From Burkholderiales bacterium PBB3 (GTDB lineage Bacteria; Pseudomonadota; Gammaproteobacteria; Burkholderiales; Burkholderiaceae_C), in contig NKIK01000012.1 in assembly GCA_002256115.1 (NCBI GenBank), forward strand, positions 1 to 64,000: a stretch of 64,000 bases of DNA, in the 5' to 3' direction. Below the pieces are notes generated by a model, which was not told the DNA's origin, did no database searches, and saw nothing but the letters and a program-made list of their open reading frames with translations. The translations under genes and the position numbers were made by a program. Below, piece by piece: positions 53,873 through 62,931 of this stretch. The stretch's first letter is position 1, and each line of letters begins with the position of its first letter.

Positions 53873-54061
53873 ATGTCACACCTTGAAGCCCTGAGCGCCC
53901 CGCTGGGCCAATTGATGGACCGTTTGATGCAGGGATTGCGAGGCACCCGCCCGCAACAAGGCCAGCAAGCCATTGAAGGCCTGGACGTGACCGAATCGAC
54001 CTGGCAAGACTGGCTGGACACGTGCCAGAGCTCGCCAGACCAGGCCGCCCAGCCCCACTGA
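53873..54061 (+). CDS. Possible small protein (62 aa)
   Basis: The ATG is preceded by AAAAGGAGCCAGCC, a strong ribosome site. The product MSHLEALSAPLGQLMDRLMQ is amphipathic and helical at the N-terminus and acidic at the C-terminus (TESTWQDWLDTCQSSPD). It has no recognised family. It could be a real small protein or chance. Confidence 0.35.
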   Translation: MSHLEALSAPLGQLMDRLMQGLRGTRPQQGQQAIEGLDVTESTWQDWLDTCQSSPDQAAQPH

Positions 54062-54077
54062 ACACCACGGCGAGGGC

Positions 54078-54344
54078 GTGGTCACTGAAAAGGCTTCGGA
54101 TCAGAAACAGATTCGCACCGCAAGTTGCGGCGCACAACTGCGCATGTTGCTTTGCGGGTTGGTGGACAGCCAGCTATTCATGCTGATGTCCCGGCGTTCC
54201 AAGGAGCTGGGTGTGCCGCCTCAATTGTCGGCATTCCTGAACCTGCCAACACAGATCGAGCGGATTCAAAGCCAGCAGCGTCGATTCGAGACGATGCAAA
54301 CCCCTCTGTATCCGCCAGCGCCGTCCGCACTTTGTGGCCTCTGA
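54078..54344 (+). CDS. Possible small protein (88 aa)
   Basis: The frame starts with GTG 16 bp after the preceding small frame. It contains QLRMLLCGLVDSQLFMLMSR, a hydrophobic helix that could be amphipathic or membrane-associated, and a polar C-terminal part. It could be co-transcribed with the 62-aa frame. No family is recognised and no strong ribosome site is seen. Confidence 0.3.
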   Translation: MVTEKASDQKQIRTASCGAQLRMLLCGLVDSQLFMLMSRRSKELGVPPQLSAFLNLPTQIERIQSQQRRFETMQTPLYPPAPSALCGL

Positions 54345-54632
54345 AACCTTGACAGCGACCAGAACCAGGCTAGAACAAGCGGGCACTTCACGGGCCTCGC
54401 CATTGAACTTTGCGCCCTTTCAACAGCGGTACAGCGCTCAGTCTGGAAATGATCTCAGCGGTAGCGAGCGGCTGCAAGGTGCGGCGGATTCAACCGGTAG
54501 CCGCCAAAGAGCATCGCAAGTATTTTCCGTGCTGTCCGCTGCCGGTTCGCTCTGCCGAGCGCAACAAAGGGCAAGTCTAGGTCAAGCGATCCTGCCTGTT
54601 GGCCGACAGCTTCTGAGTTCCGGCCGAGGAGA
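54345..54632. other. Intergenic, nothing recognised
   Basis: These 288 bp lie between two convergent gene units. No convincing terminator or gene is visible. Confidence 0.3.
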
Positions 54633-55511
54633 TCAAGGCCCCGAAGCAGCTTTCGCTTTGGCGGTATCTGCAATCTTCTGAGCCGCGGCCTGGGCGGCGG
54701 CCGCCTGCGCGCTGTTCGGTGCGGGTATCTTGGGCTCGCCACTCTGGCCGAGGGCTTGTAGGTGTTGCGCCCCACCCTGTGAGAGCAGGCCGAAGGCGAG
54801 CAGATAGCTCAGCCGCTCCTCGTAGCTCAGGCCCCAGCGGGCGTCCGAGAGCGCCGCATTGAACAGGGTCATGCGATCGCCGGCACTGGCGTCGCGCCGG
54901 ATCGCGCTGCGCAGCTCCGCTTGCAAGGCGGGGTCGGCCTGCTCGAAACCCTGCCCGCCAGCATAGGCCACGCCTGCGCCAGCGACGCCGCCGCGCATGG
55001 CCTGCAAGGTCAGCTCTGGCAGCAGGGCCTGGTGTTGCGTCGAGACGGTCTGGCAGCGCCGCGCTTCGGCTTGTGTCTCAACGATCAGCCGCGTCAATAC
55101 CTCGGGCATGGCGCCGCTGTCGCGCGCTTGCTGGTAGGCCTGCATGTCTGAGGCGTTTCTGCGGCAGGCCTGCAACCAGGCCACGGCCTGCCATGCTGCC
55201 TTGGGGTCTGCGCCGTCACGGGCGCGGTCGATGTGCGGGCCGTAGCCTTCCGAACCAATCGGCGAAGCCTCGGGCGGGCGAGCAGGCTCCCAGGGCGCTG
55301 AGGCCGCCAAGGCAGCCTTGCCAAGCGGAAAAGCTGCTGACGCTGCAGGCACAGCCTCCGCGGCTATGGGCGCGGTCGCCACGGTTTGTCCTTCTTTGGA
55401 CATCGGCACGGTGTCGCTGCTGGCGGGCCACCAGAACCAGGCGCTCAGGGCAAGAGCGCCGATGAGCCCGAGCGCTGCGGTGGTGCGGGTCGGAAAGAGA
55501 GTTGAAGACAT
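54633..55511 (-). CDS. Hypothetical membrane-anchored protein
   Basis: This 292-aa protein (ATG 55511) has one N-terminal hydrophobic helix (ALGLIGALALSAWFWW, about residues 13-28), followed by an Ala/Pro-rich linker. A helical periplasmic domain follows, with two Cys (QACRRNASD and EARRCQTVS). The Ala-rich C-terminus AAAAQAAAQKIADTAKAKAASGP is low complexity. No family is recognised. An upstream in-frame start at 55616 lacks support. It stands alone. Confidence 0.6.
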   Translation of the reverse strand: MSSTLFPTRTTAALGLIGALALSAWFWWPASSDTVPMSKEGQTVATAPIAAEAVPAASAAFPLGKAALAASAPWEPARPPEASPIGSEGYGPHIDRARDGADPKAAWQAVAWLQACRRNASDMQAYQQARDSGAMPEVLTRLIVETQAEARRCQTVSTQHQALLPELTLQAMRGGVAGAGVAYAGGQGFEQADPALQAELRSAIRRDASAGDRMTLFNAALSDARWGLSYEERLSYLLAFGLLSQGGAQHLQALGQSGEPKIPAPNSAQAAAAQAAAQKIADTAKAKAASGP

Positions 55512-55612
55512 GTTCGTCCAAACGGGGTTGGTGGAAGGCCTTGATCTGCGCAGCGTTAGGGCAAAGCTCAGGCCAGAATTCTCACTCCGCCCGCCCGCCC
55601 TTCGCTTCACAT

Positions 55613-55855
55613 TCAAGCCTTGTTCTTCGCAAGGCGCGCGACGAGCTTCATCAGCGTCGGCACGCGCTTCCTGGCGTGCCTCGCCCGCAGGCGAGCCTTG
55701 GCCGCGCCGATGTCGATGTCGATGCCCGCGCAGGTGACCAGCAGCGGCTGCGTTTCAGCGCGAGGGTCAGCAGCAAACCTCAAGGCCACATCCACTCCGA
55801 GACGACGTTTTGACTCGCCAGCGAACGGCTGCTCCGGGCACGAAGCTGACCGCAT
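55613..55855 (-). CDS. Possible small hypothetical protein or gene fragment (80 aa)
   Basis: The frame encodes a soluble, basic peptide with the organised stretch FAADPRAETQPLLVTCAGIDIDIGAAKARLRARHARK, which looks protein-like. The start is uncertain. It could be the 3' remnant of a longer gene. No family is recognised. Confidence 0.25.
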   Translation of the reverse strand: MRSASCPEQPFAGESKRRLGVDVALRFAADPRAETQPLLVTCAGIDIDIGAAKARLRARHARKRVPTLMKLVARLAKNKA

Positions 55856-55943
55856 AAAGTGGCGGAGAATGTCAGCTGGTCAGGGAGCCGAAATGGTGTT
55901 GTAGGCTCTGAAGGGAGTAGCTAGAAAGATTCAAGGAGGCTTC

Positions 55944-57470
55944 ATGCGGAACTCAGCACGATTCAGCGCGACGTTCTTCGTTGCGACGACCGCGCTGTTC
56001 GTCGGGGCCGCGCTAGCAGCCACAGCAGAAGATGCGCCCTGGCCGACCCTTGGGTGGCGCCACTCATCTCCGGAAGCCCAAGGGCTTGATTCCGATGTAC
56101 TCGCGGATGCGTTCGACTATGTTCGCGACCACGACACGCGAATCCACAGCCTCACCATTGTCCGCAACGGCCATATCGTCCTGGATGCCTATTTTTGGCC
56201 ATTTCAAAATGGTCAGTTGCATGACGTCGCCTCAGTGACGAAGAGCGTGACCACGACACTTGCCGGGATCGCGATCGGGCAAGGGGCATTCGCTGGCCTC
56301 TCGCAGCCGCTGACCTCGATTTTCAGCGGACGCGCAATAGCCAAACTAGATGAGCGCAAGCAGCGGCTTAGTCTCAAAAATCTCATGTCGATGAGCTCGG
56401 GACTGGACTGTCAAGCCGCACACGGAGAGATCACGCTCGGGCAGATGCGGCAAAGCAAAGACTGGACACAGTTCATGCTGGATCGCTCGATGACAGGTGA
56501 GCCCGGAAACCGCTTCGAGTATTGCTCGGGTGGCATGCATGTGCTGTCTGCGGCGATCACGAAGGCGACAGGCTTGAGCGCCTTGCAGTTTGCGCAGCGA
56601 GAGCTGTTCGCCCCACTCGGAATCAGCAAGGTGACTTGGCCGGCCGATACCCAGGGCATCTCCTATGGATGGGGCGACCTACGACTTGAGCCCCGCGACA
56701 TGGCCAAGCTGGGCTATCTATGGCTGAACCATGGCCGCTGGGAAGATAGACAGATCATTCCTAAGCGCTGGATGGAGGCGGCCACCCAGGAGCAAGCCCG
56801 TCCGCCGTACACCGATCAGAAGTATGGTTACGGCCTCTGGCTTCATACGAGCCGGCGGCCCCCAGAGTTCGAGGCTGTGGGTCGTGGCGGCCAGCGGATC
56901 ACCGTCGTTCCGGAGAAGAGCATCGTTGTCGTGTTTACGGGTGGCCAGTTCGAGCCGGGCGAGGTCGGAGCCTTCATCGGCCGTGCCCTCAAGGCGGACC
57001 AGCCCTTGCCAGAGAACCCATTGGGGACGGCTCGTCTCGCCGTTGCAGTCAGGGAAGCCGCAATGCCGCGGCTTCCGACCTCGTATGTGCCGCCTCTGGC
57101 AAAGAAGGTTTCTGGCAGGCGATACACCCTGGCTGCAAACCCGCTGAACCTGAAGTCCTTCGTACTCACCTTCTCAGACACGCCGGGCCCGCAACTCGAG
57201 CTTGAGGTCGGAGACCTGCGTAACGGGCCACGGCCGCTTGGGCTGAATGGGGTTCCACGCGTGTCTGCCGGTGGCCCGTCGGATCTACCAGTTGCCTTGA
57301 CAGGGACCTGGGAGCGCGAGAACACCTTCTTCCTCGAGTACAACGAACTCGGAAGCATCAACACCTATCGGCTCAGGCTGAGGTTCACGGGCGATGACGT
57401 CGACGTGACCCTATCCGAACGGTCGCAGGTGATCCCGAGCGCCAGATTTCGCGGCACGTCCGCGCACTGA
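55944..57470 (+). CDS. Serine hydrolase, beta-lactamase/class C penicillin-binding family
   Basis: This 508-aa exported enzyme has a signal peptide MRNSARFSATFFVATTALFV...ALA. The class C-type active site SxxK is S97-V-T-K100 in DVASVTKSVTTTLAG. The second motif is YCSGG near residue 193 (Tyr as general base) and the third is GRGGQ near residue 314. Residues 370-508 form an extra C-terminal beta-rich domain. The strong ribosome site AAGGAGG precedes the ATG. It could be an esterase or peptidase rather than a beta-lactamase. A hairpin follows about 75 bp after the stop. Confidence 0.9.
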   Translation: MRNSARFSATFFVATTALFVGAALAATAEDAPWPTLGWRHSSPEAQGLDSDVLADAFDYVRDHDTRIHSLTIVRNGHIVLDAYFWPFQNGQLHDVASVTKSVTTTLAGIAIGQGAFAGLSQPLTSIFSGRAIAKLDERKQRLSLKNLMSMSSGLDCQAAHGEITLGQMRQSKDWTQFMLDRSMTGEPGNRFEYCSGGMHVLSAAITKATGLSALQFAQRELFAPLGISKVTWPADTQGISYGWGDLRLEPRDMAKLGYLWLNHGRWEDRQIIPKRWMEAATQEQARPPYTDQKYGYGLWLHTSRRPPEFEAVGRGGQRITVVPEKSIVVVFTGGQFEPGEVGAFIGRALKADQPLPENPLGTARLAVAVREAAMPRLPTSYVPPLAKKVSGRRYTLAANPLNLKSFVLTFSDTPGPQLELEVGDLRNGPRPLGLNGVPRVSAGGPSDLPVALTGTWERENTFFLEYNELGSINTYRLRLRFTGDDVDVTLSERSQVIPSARFRGTSAH

Positions 57471-57806
57471 ACGCCGGGCGCCTGCGGGCTTGGAGCGCGA
57501 ACACCGGCTTGGGGTTGAGTGAAGCCGGTCTCATTCAACGCGACGATTCGGTCGGAGCTTGCCCTCTGCAGCTCGTCCGACCGAATGATCGGTTTTCGGC
57601 GACCAATCTGGCGCGGCAAAGGTCTGGAATGAGTTGCCAATTGACGAAAGTGCTGTAGCTCTGGATTTCGGCTTTGGGGACTTTGCTGACCTACGAGACG
57701 CTTTGTCCAAATGGCTGCAACCAGTAGCAGTCGTTCATTGACAGGCTCCCCCAGAGTGAACAACCGCCGTTAGGATTCTGTTCCAGCATTCCTCCATCTT
57801 CAGTCC
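57471..57806. other. Intergenic with a long inverted repeat
   Basis: These 336 bp hold no supported gene. They contain a perfect 11-bp inverted repeat, ATTCGGTCGGA at 57546-57556 and TCCGACCGAAT at 57576-57586; inner arms GAGCT/AGCTC extend the stem. No T-run follows. It could act as a transcript end or processing signal for the serine hydrolase gene. Confidence 0.45.
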
Positions 57807-58646
57807 ATGAAATTTCGGCCCAAGCTCACCCCAATCTCGGCAGCGCTGCTGGTCATACTGCTCATCGTCGCCATTTGGGGTGCTGCCTACCCAATTGCTA
57901 CACGCCTACCTCAGAACACATTCCAGGAGCCGCTTAACTCCAGCTACAACGTTCTGAACGTATTGTTCACTGCACTCGCGTTTGGCGGGGTCATCATCAC
58001 GCTCATCTTTCAGGCACACGAGGCCAAGAGCGCGCGCAACGAGGCCGTAGAGCGATCCATTCTTGAGATGTTCCAAATTCTCACGAGCGCGGAATTCCAA
58101 GCCACCAAAGATTCGGCGTTCCGAGTGCTTGTCGCGGCAATCAAGAACAGGGAATATGGCGAATATGTGGCGAGCAAGCTGTTTGCTGTGGATCAGCTGC
58201 CCTACCCAGGAAACGAGAAAGTGACGGGAACACTCCGCGAGCTCGACAAGGCAAAACAGACCAGCGATGCGCTAGAGTTTGAGCGCATTGAACGCCATGA
58301 CCGCCTCAAGCTTGACGACATGATGAACTTCTTCTCCATGCTCGCGCAACGAGAGTCTTCCAAGTCCATAGTGAACCACGTAGATTTCGCGTATGACTGG
58401 TGGCGGCCAGCCTTGATGCTGGTTGCTCAGCTACAAAAGGAACGACGTGACACACACCCAAAGATTCAGGTGCTGTGCAAAAACCGCCTGCTCCAGGACA
58501 TCATCTGGTCGCTGGATCGGGTCTACGGTCATGAGCCCGTCACGGGCGACAAAGCGGTTTGGGCCTACCTCAGCGCACACCCGCTTCTAAAAGAGCGTTT
58601 CGGACTAGATCAGCGGTATTGTCCGGCTGCGAATGGCACCACGTGA
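57807..58646 (+). CDS. Hypothetical two-helix membrane protein
   Basis: This 279-aa protein has two N-terminal transmembrane helices (about residues 10-30, SAALLVILLIVAIWGAAYPI, and 46-66, VLNVLFTALAFGGVIITLIF), followed by a charged cytoplasmic domain starting QAHEAKSARNEAVERSILEMF. This layout is shared by putative phage abortive-infection proteins (putAbiC-like) and by other two-helix sensors. I cannot confirm membership, so the defence link is speculative. The base composition is lower in G+C than that of its neighbours, which suggests a horizontal origin. Confidence 0.6.
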   Translation: MKFRPKLTPISAALLVILLIVAIWGAAYPIATRLPQNTFQEPLNSSYNVLNVLFTALAFGGVIITLIFQAHEAKSARNEAVERSILEMFQILTSAEFQATKDSAFRVLVAAIKNREYGEYVASKLFAVDQLPYPGNEKVTGTLRELDKAKQTSDALEFERIERHDRLKLDDMMNFFSMLAQRESSKSIVNHVDFAYDWWRPALMLVAQLQKERRDTHPKIQVLCKNRLLQDIIWSLDRVYGHEPVTGDKAVWAYLSAHPLLKERFGLDQRYCPAANGTT

Positions 58647-58976
58647 TCGGCGCTTGACTGGCAGCATAACTTCGAGCTTCCGCCAGTCAAAACCCATTTT
58701 GCCACCCTACCCCTCGCCGAAAAAGGCAGGGGTCGGCTACTCATGTCGAGCATGACCGTGCCCTACGACGAGCCGGCAGGAGATGCAAGTCAATGGTGGG
58801 AGGCCAGTTTAAGGACTGAACCTGCCAGCCAAGTCAGCGATGCAACGTGACAGGTGTTCGAGGCCGCCCAAGCCGGCATGCGGTAAGAGTCGCGGCCCCG
58901 CGCTCCTCAAGAGGTGGGTACTACAGGCCTCTTTTCTCATGCCGCCTGGTTTGCTGGCGATCTGTCGCTGTCAAAC
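58647..58976. other. Intergenic, nothing recognised
   Basis: These 330 bp lie between convergent genes. A small inverted pair GACTGGC/GCCAGTC (about 58656-58688) could form a hairpin terminator for either side. No gene is seen. Confidence 0.35.
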
Positions 58977-59453
58977 TCAAGCGCCGATCACCTCACTCCA
59001 CGACTTCACCATGTGGTCGCTCTGGACTCCGACCTCAGGGAGGTCAGAATCTTTGAGGGTCGTGCAGCAAAGCAGGTTCAGCCAGAGCGGCGAGCCCAAA
59101 TCGGAGACGACCCGCCCGAGATTACTGCGCCATGTACCCGGCAGCGGCATCCACCTACCGTTTGCCATGTTCATGATGAAACACGGGAGCTTGTCGTCAC
59201 CAGCCAGATTGACATCCGGCGAGAACCCGCCCTTTCCTTCCAGGGGGGCGATCGGGGTGTAGCCCTTCAAGCTGGATGCGAGCTGCTTGTCTGTCATGTA
59301 AGGATCGGATTTGAGCGCCTTGATGACCGCAGCTGCGACCTGAGCAGACAGCGGCGTACCGTAGTTGCCACGGTATTGCACAGCCTGACCGTCAGCCAAC
59401 TCGAAAGAGCTGTAGTCCTTGAGCCCACCATGGCAGAGCAGGATGATGTTCAT
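58977..59453 (-). CDS. Hypothetical protein, second gene of a coupled pair
   Basis: This 158-aa soluble protein starts MNIILLCHGGLKDYSSFELADG, with the segment VQYRGNYGTPLSAQVAAAVI after it. The pattern of a short strand, CHGG and a later GxYGTxLS resembles the putative adhesin (Stv) domain of toxin-like proteins, but only weakly. The start overlaps the stop of the upstream gene by 4 bp (ATGA), so the two are made together. Confidence 0.6.
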   Translation of the reverse strand: MNIILLCHGGLKDYSSFELADGQAVQYRGNYGTPLSAQVAAAVIKALKSDPYMTDKQLASSLKGYTPIAPLEGKGGFSPDVNLAGDDKLPCFIMNMANGRWMPLPGTWRSNLGRVVSDLGSPLWLNLLCCTTLKDSDLPEVGVQSDHMVKSWSEVIGA

Positions 59454-60307
59454 TTGGACTCCCCCTTCAAAATGACGCCGATGGACTCAACAAACTTCTG
59501 AAGCTGTTGGTCGTAGAACGCCTTCACGAACTGCAAAAGCTTGTCGGCCATGTAGTCGACCATCTGATCGCCCATCTTGGCCTGCATCTTGATCATCAAC
59601 TCCTTGTCCGCCACGAACTGGTAGGTGTCGTAGGCGGAGTCGAGCGCAGTCTTCTCGAAGCCACCGCACAGCGTCTTCACCACTGTCTTCTTTAGGTTCA
59701 TCGCGTACTTGATGACGCGCACAGAGATCTCGGTCTCGTTGTAAGCCGTGATCACACCGAAGTAGTTGAAGTGCTGCTCAGTGCCCTCGTAGCTGGCCAA
59801 GTTGCCTCCGCTCTTGCGCAGAGCGCCAACAACGGCATCTTTGAGGCCAGCGACGTTCTTGATGTTGACGATGCTCTCAACAACATCCGGATCCGCGTTG
59901 AGCGAAAACTCATCCTTCTTGTAGGTGTTGCTCTGGGTGTCCTTGAACGTGAAGAACGGGAAAGGGAACTCCACATAAGCCTTCAACCAGGCGTTCATGG
60001 ACTTCAAAGCAACATCGGGTGCGATGCCGGCCGCCGTGGCTGCATCAGTCAAGGTCTTCTGCACCATGTTTTGGCACACCGCCATCACCATCGAGCAGGC
60101 CTTGTAGTCTGCCTCCGTCATGGTGCCGTTCTGGTTCACGGTCACTGGGTCCGGAATACTCATTGGCCCCGCCGGAACCTGGTCATCTTTCCCAAAATCC
60201 GCAGATGCTGGCGGATCCGCAGCAAGCAGTCCGCGCTGCAAATGGCGTCGTTCCATTGCCTCGACAAGGAACGGAAGATCTTCCTTCGTGAATCCAAGGT
60301 CCGACAT
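59450..60307 (-). CDS. Hypothetical protein, first gene of a coupled pair
   Basis: This 285-aa protein without a signal peptide is strongly helical. Conserved-looking blocks are YKACSMVMAVCQNMVQKTLTDAA, LKAYVEFPFPFFTFKD and the C-terminal MIKMQAKMGDQMVDYMADKL. The amphipathic Met/Phe-rich helices suggest membrane interaction, as in secreted effector or pore-forming proteins, but this is a guess. It forms an operon with the 158-aa gene. The family is unknown. Confidence 0.6.
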   Translation of the reverse strand: MSDLGFTKEDLPFLVEAMERRHLQRGLLAADPPASADFGKDDQVPAGPMSIPDPVTVNQNGTMTEADYKACSMVMAVCQNMVQKTLTDAATAAGIAPDVALKSMNAWLKAYVEFPFPFFTFKDTQSNTYKKDEFSLNADPDVVESIVNIKNVAGLKDAVVGALRKSGGNLASYEGTEQHFNYFGVITAYNETEISVRVIKYAMNLKKTVVKTLCGGFEKTALDSAYDTYQFVADKELMIKMQAKMGDQMVDYMADKLLQFVKAFYDQQLQKFVESIGVILKGESK

Positions 60308-60471
60308 CGCATACCTCTTGACGTGATGGTTGGGTACCGTAGGCTAGTCAAGTTCCGTACGCGGCACATCCGTCAGCGATAGGAAAGAGTGCGTCTATAA
60401 AATCAGTTAGCACTATCCAGCTCGCGCAGCGAATGCAAGGTTGCGCCTGAGGGCAGCCGTGCAGCCAGCCC

Positions 60472-60741
60472 TCAGGCCACTTCTGCGCGCCTTAGCTCAT
60501 AGGGCGAACGGCAGATGTCCTCAGGGTCTTCTTCAGCGCTACGAATCCTGCCCGCGCGCGCAGCACTCAAATGCAGCTCACGCAGTTCGGGGCTAGCAGC
60601 AATCCTGCGCTGAGCCTCTCGAATGGCTGGGGCAAATTCCGGACTGGCTCTCAATTTGAATTCAAGAAAGGCGTCATGCCGCTCTGGAAACACCTTCCAC
60701 CAGTTCAAGATGCTGGCGGGGTCGTTCAAGCTGACGATCAT
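60472..60741 (-). CDS. Small conserved hypothetical protein, divergent from imuA
   Basis: This 89-aa acidic, helical protein starts MIVSLNDPASILNWWKVFPE (ATG 60741; CAGAGAACGAGGAGTTGCAG upstream contains AGGAG). A further in-frame ATG at 60828 would cross the LexA box and is rejected. It is divergent from imuA, with the LexA box 58 bp upstream of its start, so it may be SOS-controlled. The function is unknown. Confidence 0.65.
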   Translation of the reverse strand: MIVSLNDPASILNWWKVFPERHDAFLEFKLRASPEFAPAIREAQRRIAASPELRELHLSAARAGRIRSAEEDPEDICRSPYELRRAEVA

Positions 60742-60799
60742 CTGCAACTCCTCGTTCTCTGTCGGGTACTGGGCTGGACAAGCTGCCGGCCTGCATATA

Positions 60800-60815
60800 C
60801 TGTATGCCCATACAG
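60800..60815. promoter_or_regulatory. LexA (SOS) box
   Basis: CTGTATGCCCATACAG is a perfect CTGT-N8-ACAG palindrome whose half-sites CTGTATG/CATACAG are fully symmetrical. It lies 18 bp upstream of the imuA start and between imuA and a divergent small gene. It is the expected control site of the imuA-imuB-dnaE2 cassette. Confidence 0.92.
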
Positions 60816-60833
60816 TTGTTTCGCACAAGTCCT

Positions 60834-61673
60834 ATGCCTCCGTCCGAACCATGGGAAGACCCTGGCGAAGTCCATCCACGGCCCACATCTCCCTCACAGA
60901 ACACGCAGGGCATGCCTGTGCACGCCCTCCCCCCGTCTGTCGAGGCAGCGCTTTGGCGTGGGAGCCAGTTGGGCGGGTCCGTCAATACGGTACTGAGCAC
61001 TGGTTTCGCTTCTCTGGATGCAGTCTTGCCGGGCGGCGGCTGGCCATGCGGTGCGCTGACTGAAGTTCTGGTCAGCCAGTTCTCGATCGTGGAGTTCCGA
61101 CTCCTGTCTTCCGTGGTTTCCAGGCTGACCCAGAAAGGGAGAACTGTCGCCCTTGTTGGCCCAAGTCTGGCTCCGCATCCTCCTGGATTGCGACACGATG
61201 GCGTCGATGAGCGCCACTTGGTTTGGATCAATGTAGATTCCCCAAGGGATCGACTCTGGGCCACCGAGCAGTTGGTTAAATCCGGCTCCTGCGGCGCGGT
61301 CATTGCCTGGCTCCCTCTGGTGCGAGCCGAACAGATCCGCCGTCTACAGGTACTGGCAGGCCTGAGCAAAGGCCCTGTTTTTCTGTGCCGCCCAGTCACT
61401 GCAGCCCGAGACTCATCCGCCGCCCCTCTGCGATTGCAGGCACGAGTTCAAACCGACTGGCAAATTGCAGTGGAGGTCCTGAAACGCAAGGGGCCTGCAC
61501 TCGAAGAACCTTTGCAACTGCTGTCTATGCCGGGAGGCCTCGGCGCCATCATGACCCCGCGCCTGCGCTACCCCAGCCGCCTTGTTCCCCAGAACCCCGC
61601 CCATCATGCTGTGGACAGCCTTGCTGCTGCCGCCGTGCGCGAGCGCCCCAACCCCGAACCCGCCCTCTTCTGA
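60834..61673 (+). CDS. imuA: Translesion synthesis protein ImuA (SulA/RecA-like)
   Basis: This protein of about 279 aa is a RecA-related accessory factor of the mutasome. Family features are ALWRGSQLGGS, VLSTGFASLDAVLPGGGWPCGALTEVL near residue 50, and the central LVWINVDSPRDRLWATEQL. An in-frame ATG at 60804 lies inside the LexA box and is rejected; ATG 60834 or 60912 are the plausible starts. The gene overlaps imuB by 68 bp. ImuA is needed with ImuB and DnaE2 for damage-induced mutagenesis. Confidence 0.9.
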   Translation: MPPSEPWEDPGEVHPRPTSPSQNTQGMPVHALPPSVEAALWRGSQLGGSVNTVLSTGFASLDAVLPGGGWPCGALTEVLVSQFSIVEFRLLSSVVSRLTQKGRTVALVGPSLAPHPPGLRHDGVDERHLVWINVDSPRDRLWATEQLVKSGSCGAVIAWLPLVRAEQIRRLQVLAGLSKGPVFLCRPVTAARDSSAAPLRLQARVQTDWQIAVEVLKRKGPALEEPLQLLSMPGGLGAIMTPRLRYPSRLVPQNPAHHAVDSLAAAAVRERPNPEPALF

Positions 61674-62919
61674 CGCGCTTCGAGCCGTGGCGATCTGGGG
61701 CCTGCAATTTGCACCTCGCGTTGCCATCTCCGAAGACGCTGTCTTGATCGAGGTGGAGGCCAGCACTCGCCTGTTCGGAGGACGTCGAGCACTGCGCGAC
61801 CGCGTCGTTTCGGAAGCCAAGGAACTCGGCGTGCGCCAAGTCGCCTGGGCCACCAACAGCATGGCCGCCCATGCCCTGGCCCGGTGTGGCATCGAGAACG
61901 GTTTCAGAAAGCCGCTGCAAGAACTGCTGGACTGTCTGCCAATGGAAAGCCTGAGCGCCGCCCGTCCGCACATGGTGACGCTGGCTCAAATCGGCTGCCG
62001 CACCCTTGGTGATGTGCGCGCCCTGCCCAGAGGCGGGCTGAGCCGCCGCTTTGACAAACAGCTCCTGCTCGCCCTCGACCAGGCTTATGGCCATGCGCCC
62101 GAAGTCCACGTCTGGCAAACCTTGCCCGAAGTTTTCTGCGCGCGTCTGGAGCTGGGTTTTCGGGTTGAGCATGCCCCAGCAATGCTGCAGGGAGCCAGAA
62201 AGCTGCTGCTTCAAATGTGCGGATGGTTGGCGGCTCGACACGCCGGCGTGACAGCCTTCACTTTGCGATGGTGGCATGACGCCATGAGATCCAAGGCCGC
62301 AGGTGAAGGTGGATGCCTGCGCATCGGCACCGCCGAGCCTAGCCGCAACATCGAGCACCTGTGTCGCTTGCTGGCTGAGCATCTGAGCAAGGTGGAACTG
62401 CTGGCGCCAGTGGGTGACCTAGAGATGTCGGCTGACACTGTCCACGATGTGGCAGGCAGCAACACTTCACTCTTGCCCGACTCGGACGAGGATGGTGAAG
62501 CGCTGGGCTTGGTGCTGGAACGCATGGCGGCCAGGCTGGGTCCTGATGCGGTGCGGCGTTGCCTGACCCGCGCAGACCACCGGCAAGAATGGATGAGCCA
62601 CTGGCAGCCCGCAGCAGCCCCCATGCCACGCAAAGGAGCAGCCAGCACCGACCTTCCGCAGCCAACCTGGGTCTTGCCGGAACCCCTCAAGTTGGCGGTT
62701 CGCAAGAACCGACCGGTGTACCAAGGCGAGCTGCAACTGCTGGCGGGTCCGCAGTGCATCGAGGAAGGCTGGTGGGATCGCGATGAGCCGGCCGGTCAGC
62801 TGCGCCATGTGGTCAGAGACTACTGGCTGGCAGAGTCCAAGCACGCCGGCTTGCTGTGGATCTACCAAGCCCGTCAGGACGATGGATCGGCGTGGTACCT
62901 GCACGGCACCTTTGGTTGA
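61606..62919 (+). CDS. imuB: ImuB, catalytically inactive Y-family polymerase-like protein
   Basis: This 437-aa protein (ATG 61606, MLWTALLLPPCAS) has the Y-family polymerase fold but lacks the N-terminal catalytic DxD of active enzymes; the usual MxHVDMDxFFA start is replaced by LWTALLLPP. Later features are VEASTRLFGGRRALRDRV and the C-terminal LLAGPQCIEEGWWD. ImuB bridges the DNA clamp and DnaE2. The stop is 12 bp before dnaE2. Confidence 0.92.
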   Translation: MLWTALLLPPCASAPTPNPPSSDALRAVAIWGLQFAPRVAISEDAVLIEVEASTRLFGGRRALRDRVVSEAKELGVRQVAWATNSMAAHALARCGIENGFRKPLQELLDCLPMESLSAARPHMVTLAQIGCRTLGDVRALPRGGLSRRFDKQLLLALDQAYGHAPEVHVWQTLPEVFCARLELGFRVEHAPAMLQGARKLLLQMCGWLAARHAGVTAFTLRWWHDAMRSKAAGEGGCLRIGTAEPSRNIEHLCRLLAEHLSKVELLAPVGDLEMSADTVHDVAGSNTSLLPDSDEDGEALGLVLERMAARLGPDAVRRCLTRADHRQEWMSHWQPAAAPMPRKGAASTDLPQPTWVLPEPLKLAVRKNRPVYQGELQLLAGPQCIEEGWWDRDEPAGQLRHVVRDYWLAESKHAGLLWIYQARQDDGSAWYLHGTFG

Positions 62920-62931
62920 CGAGGTGCCACG

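Noticed and set aside
57546..57586. Integron attC-like element considered because of the long inverted repeat and a GTTAGGA word nearby
   Set aside because: The core-site consensus (RYYYAAC...GTTRRRY) is not met and no repeated cassettes follow.
60804..60833. imuA start at the first in-frame ATG
   Set aside because: It lies inside the LexA box, so the transcript start and ribosome site could not be upstream of it.
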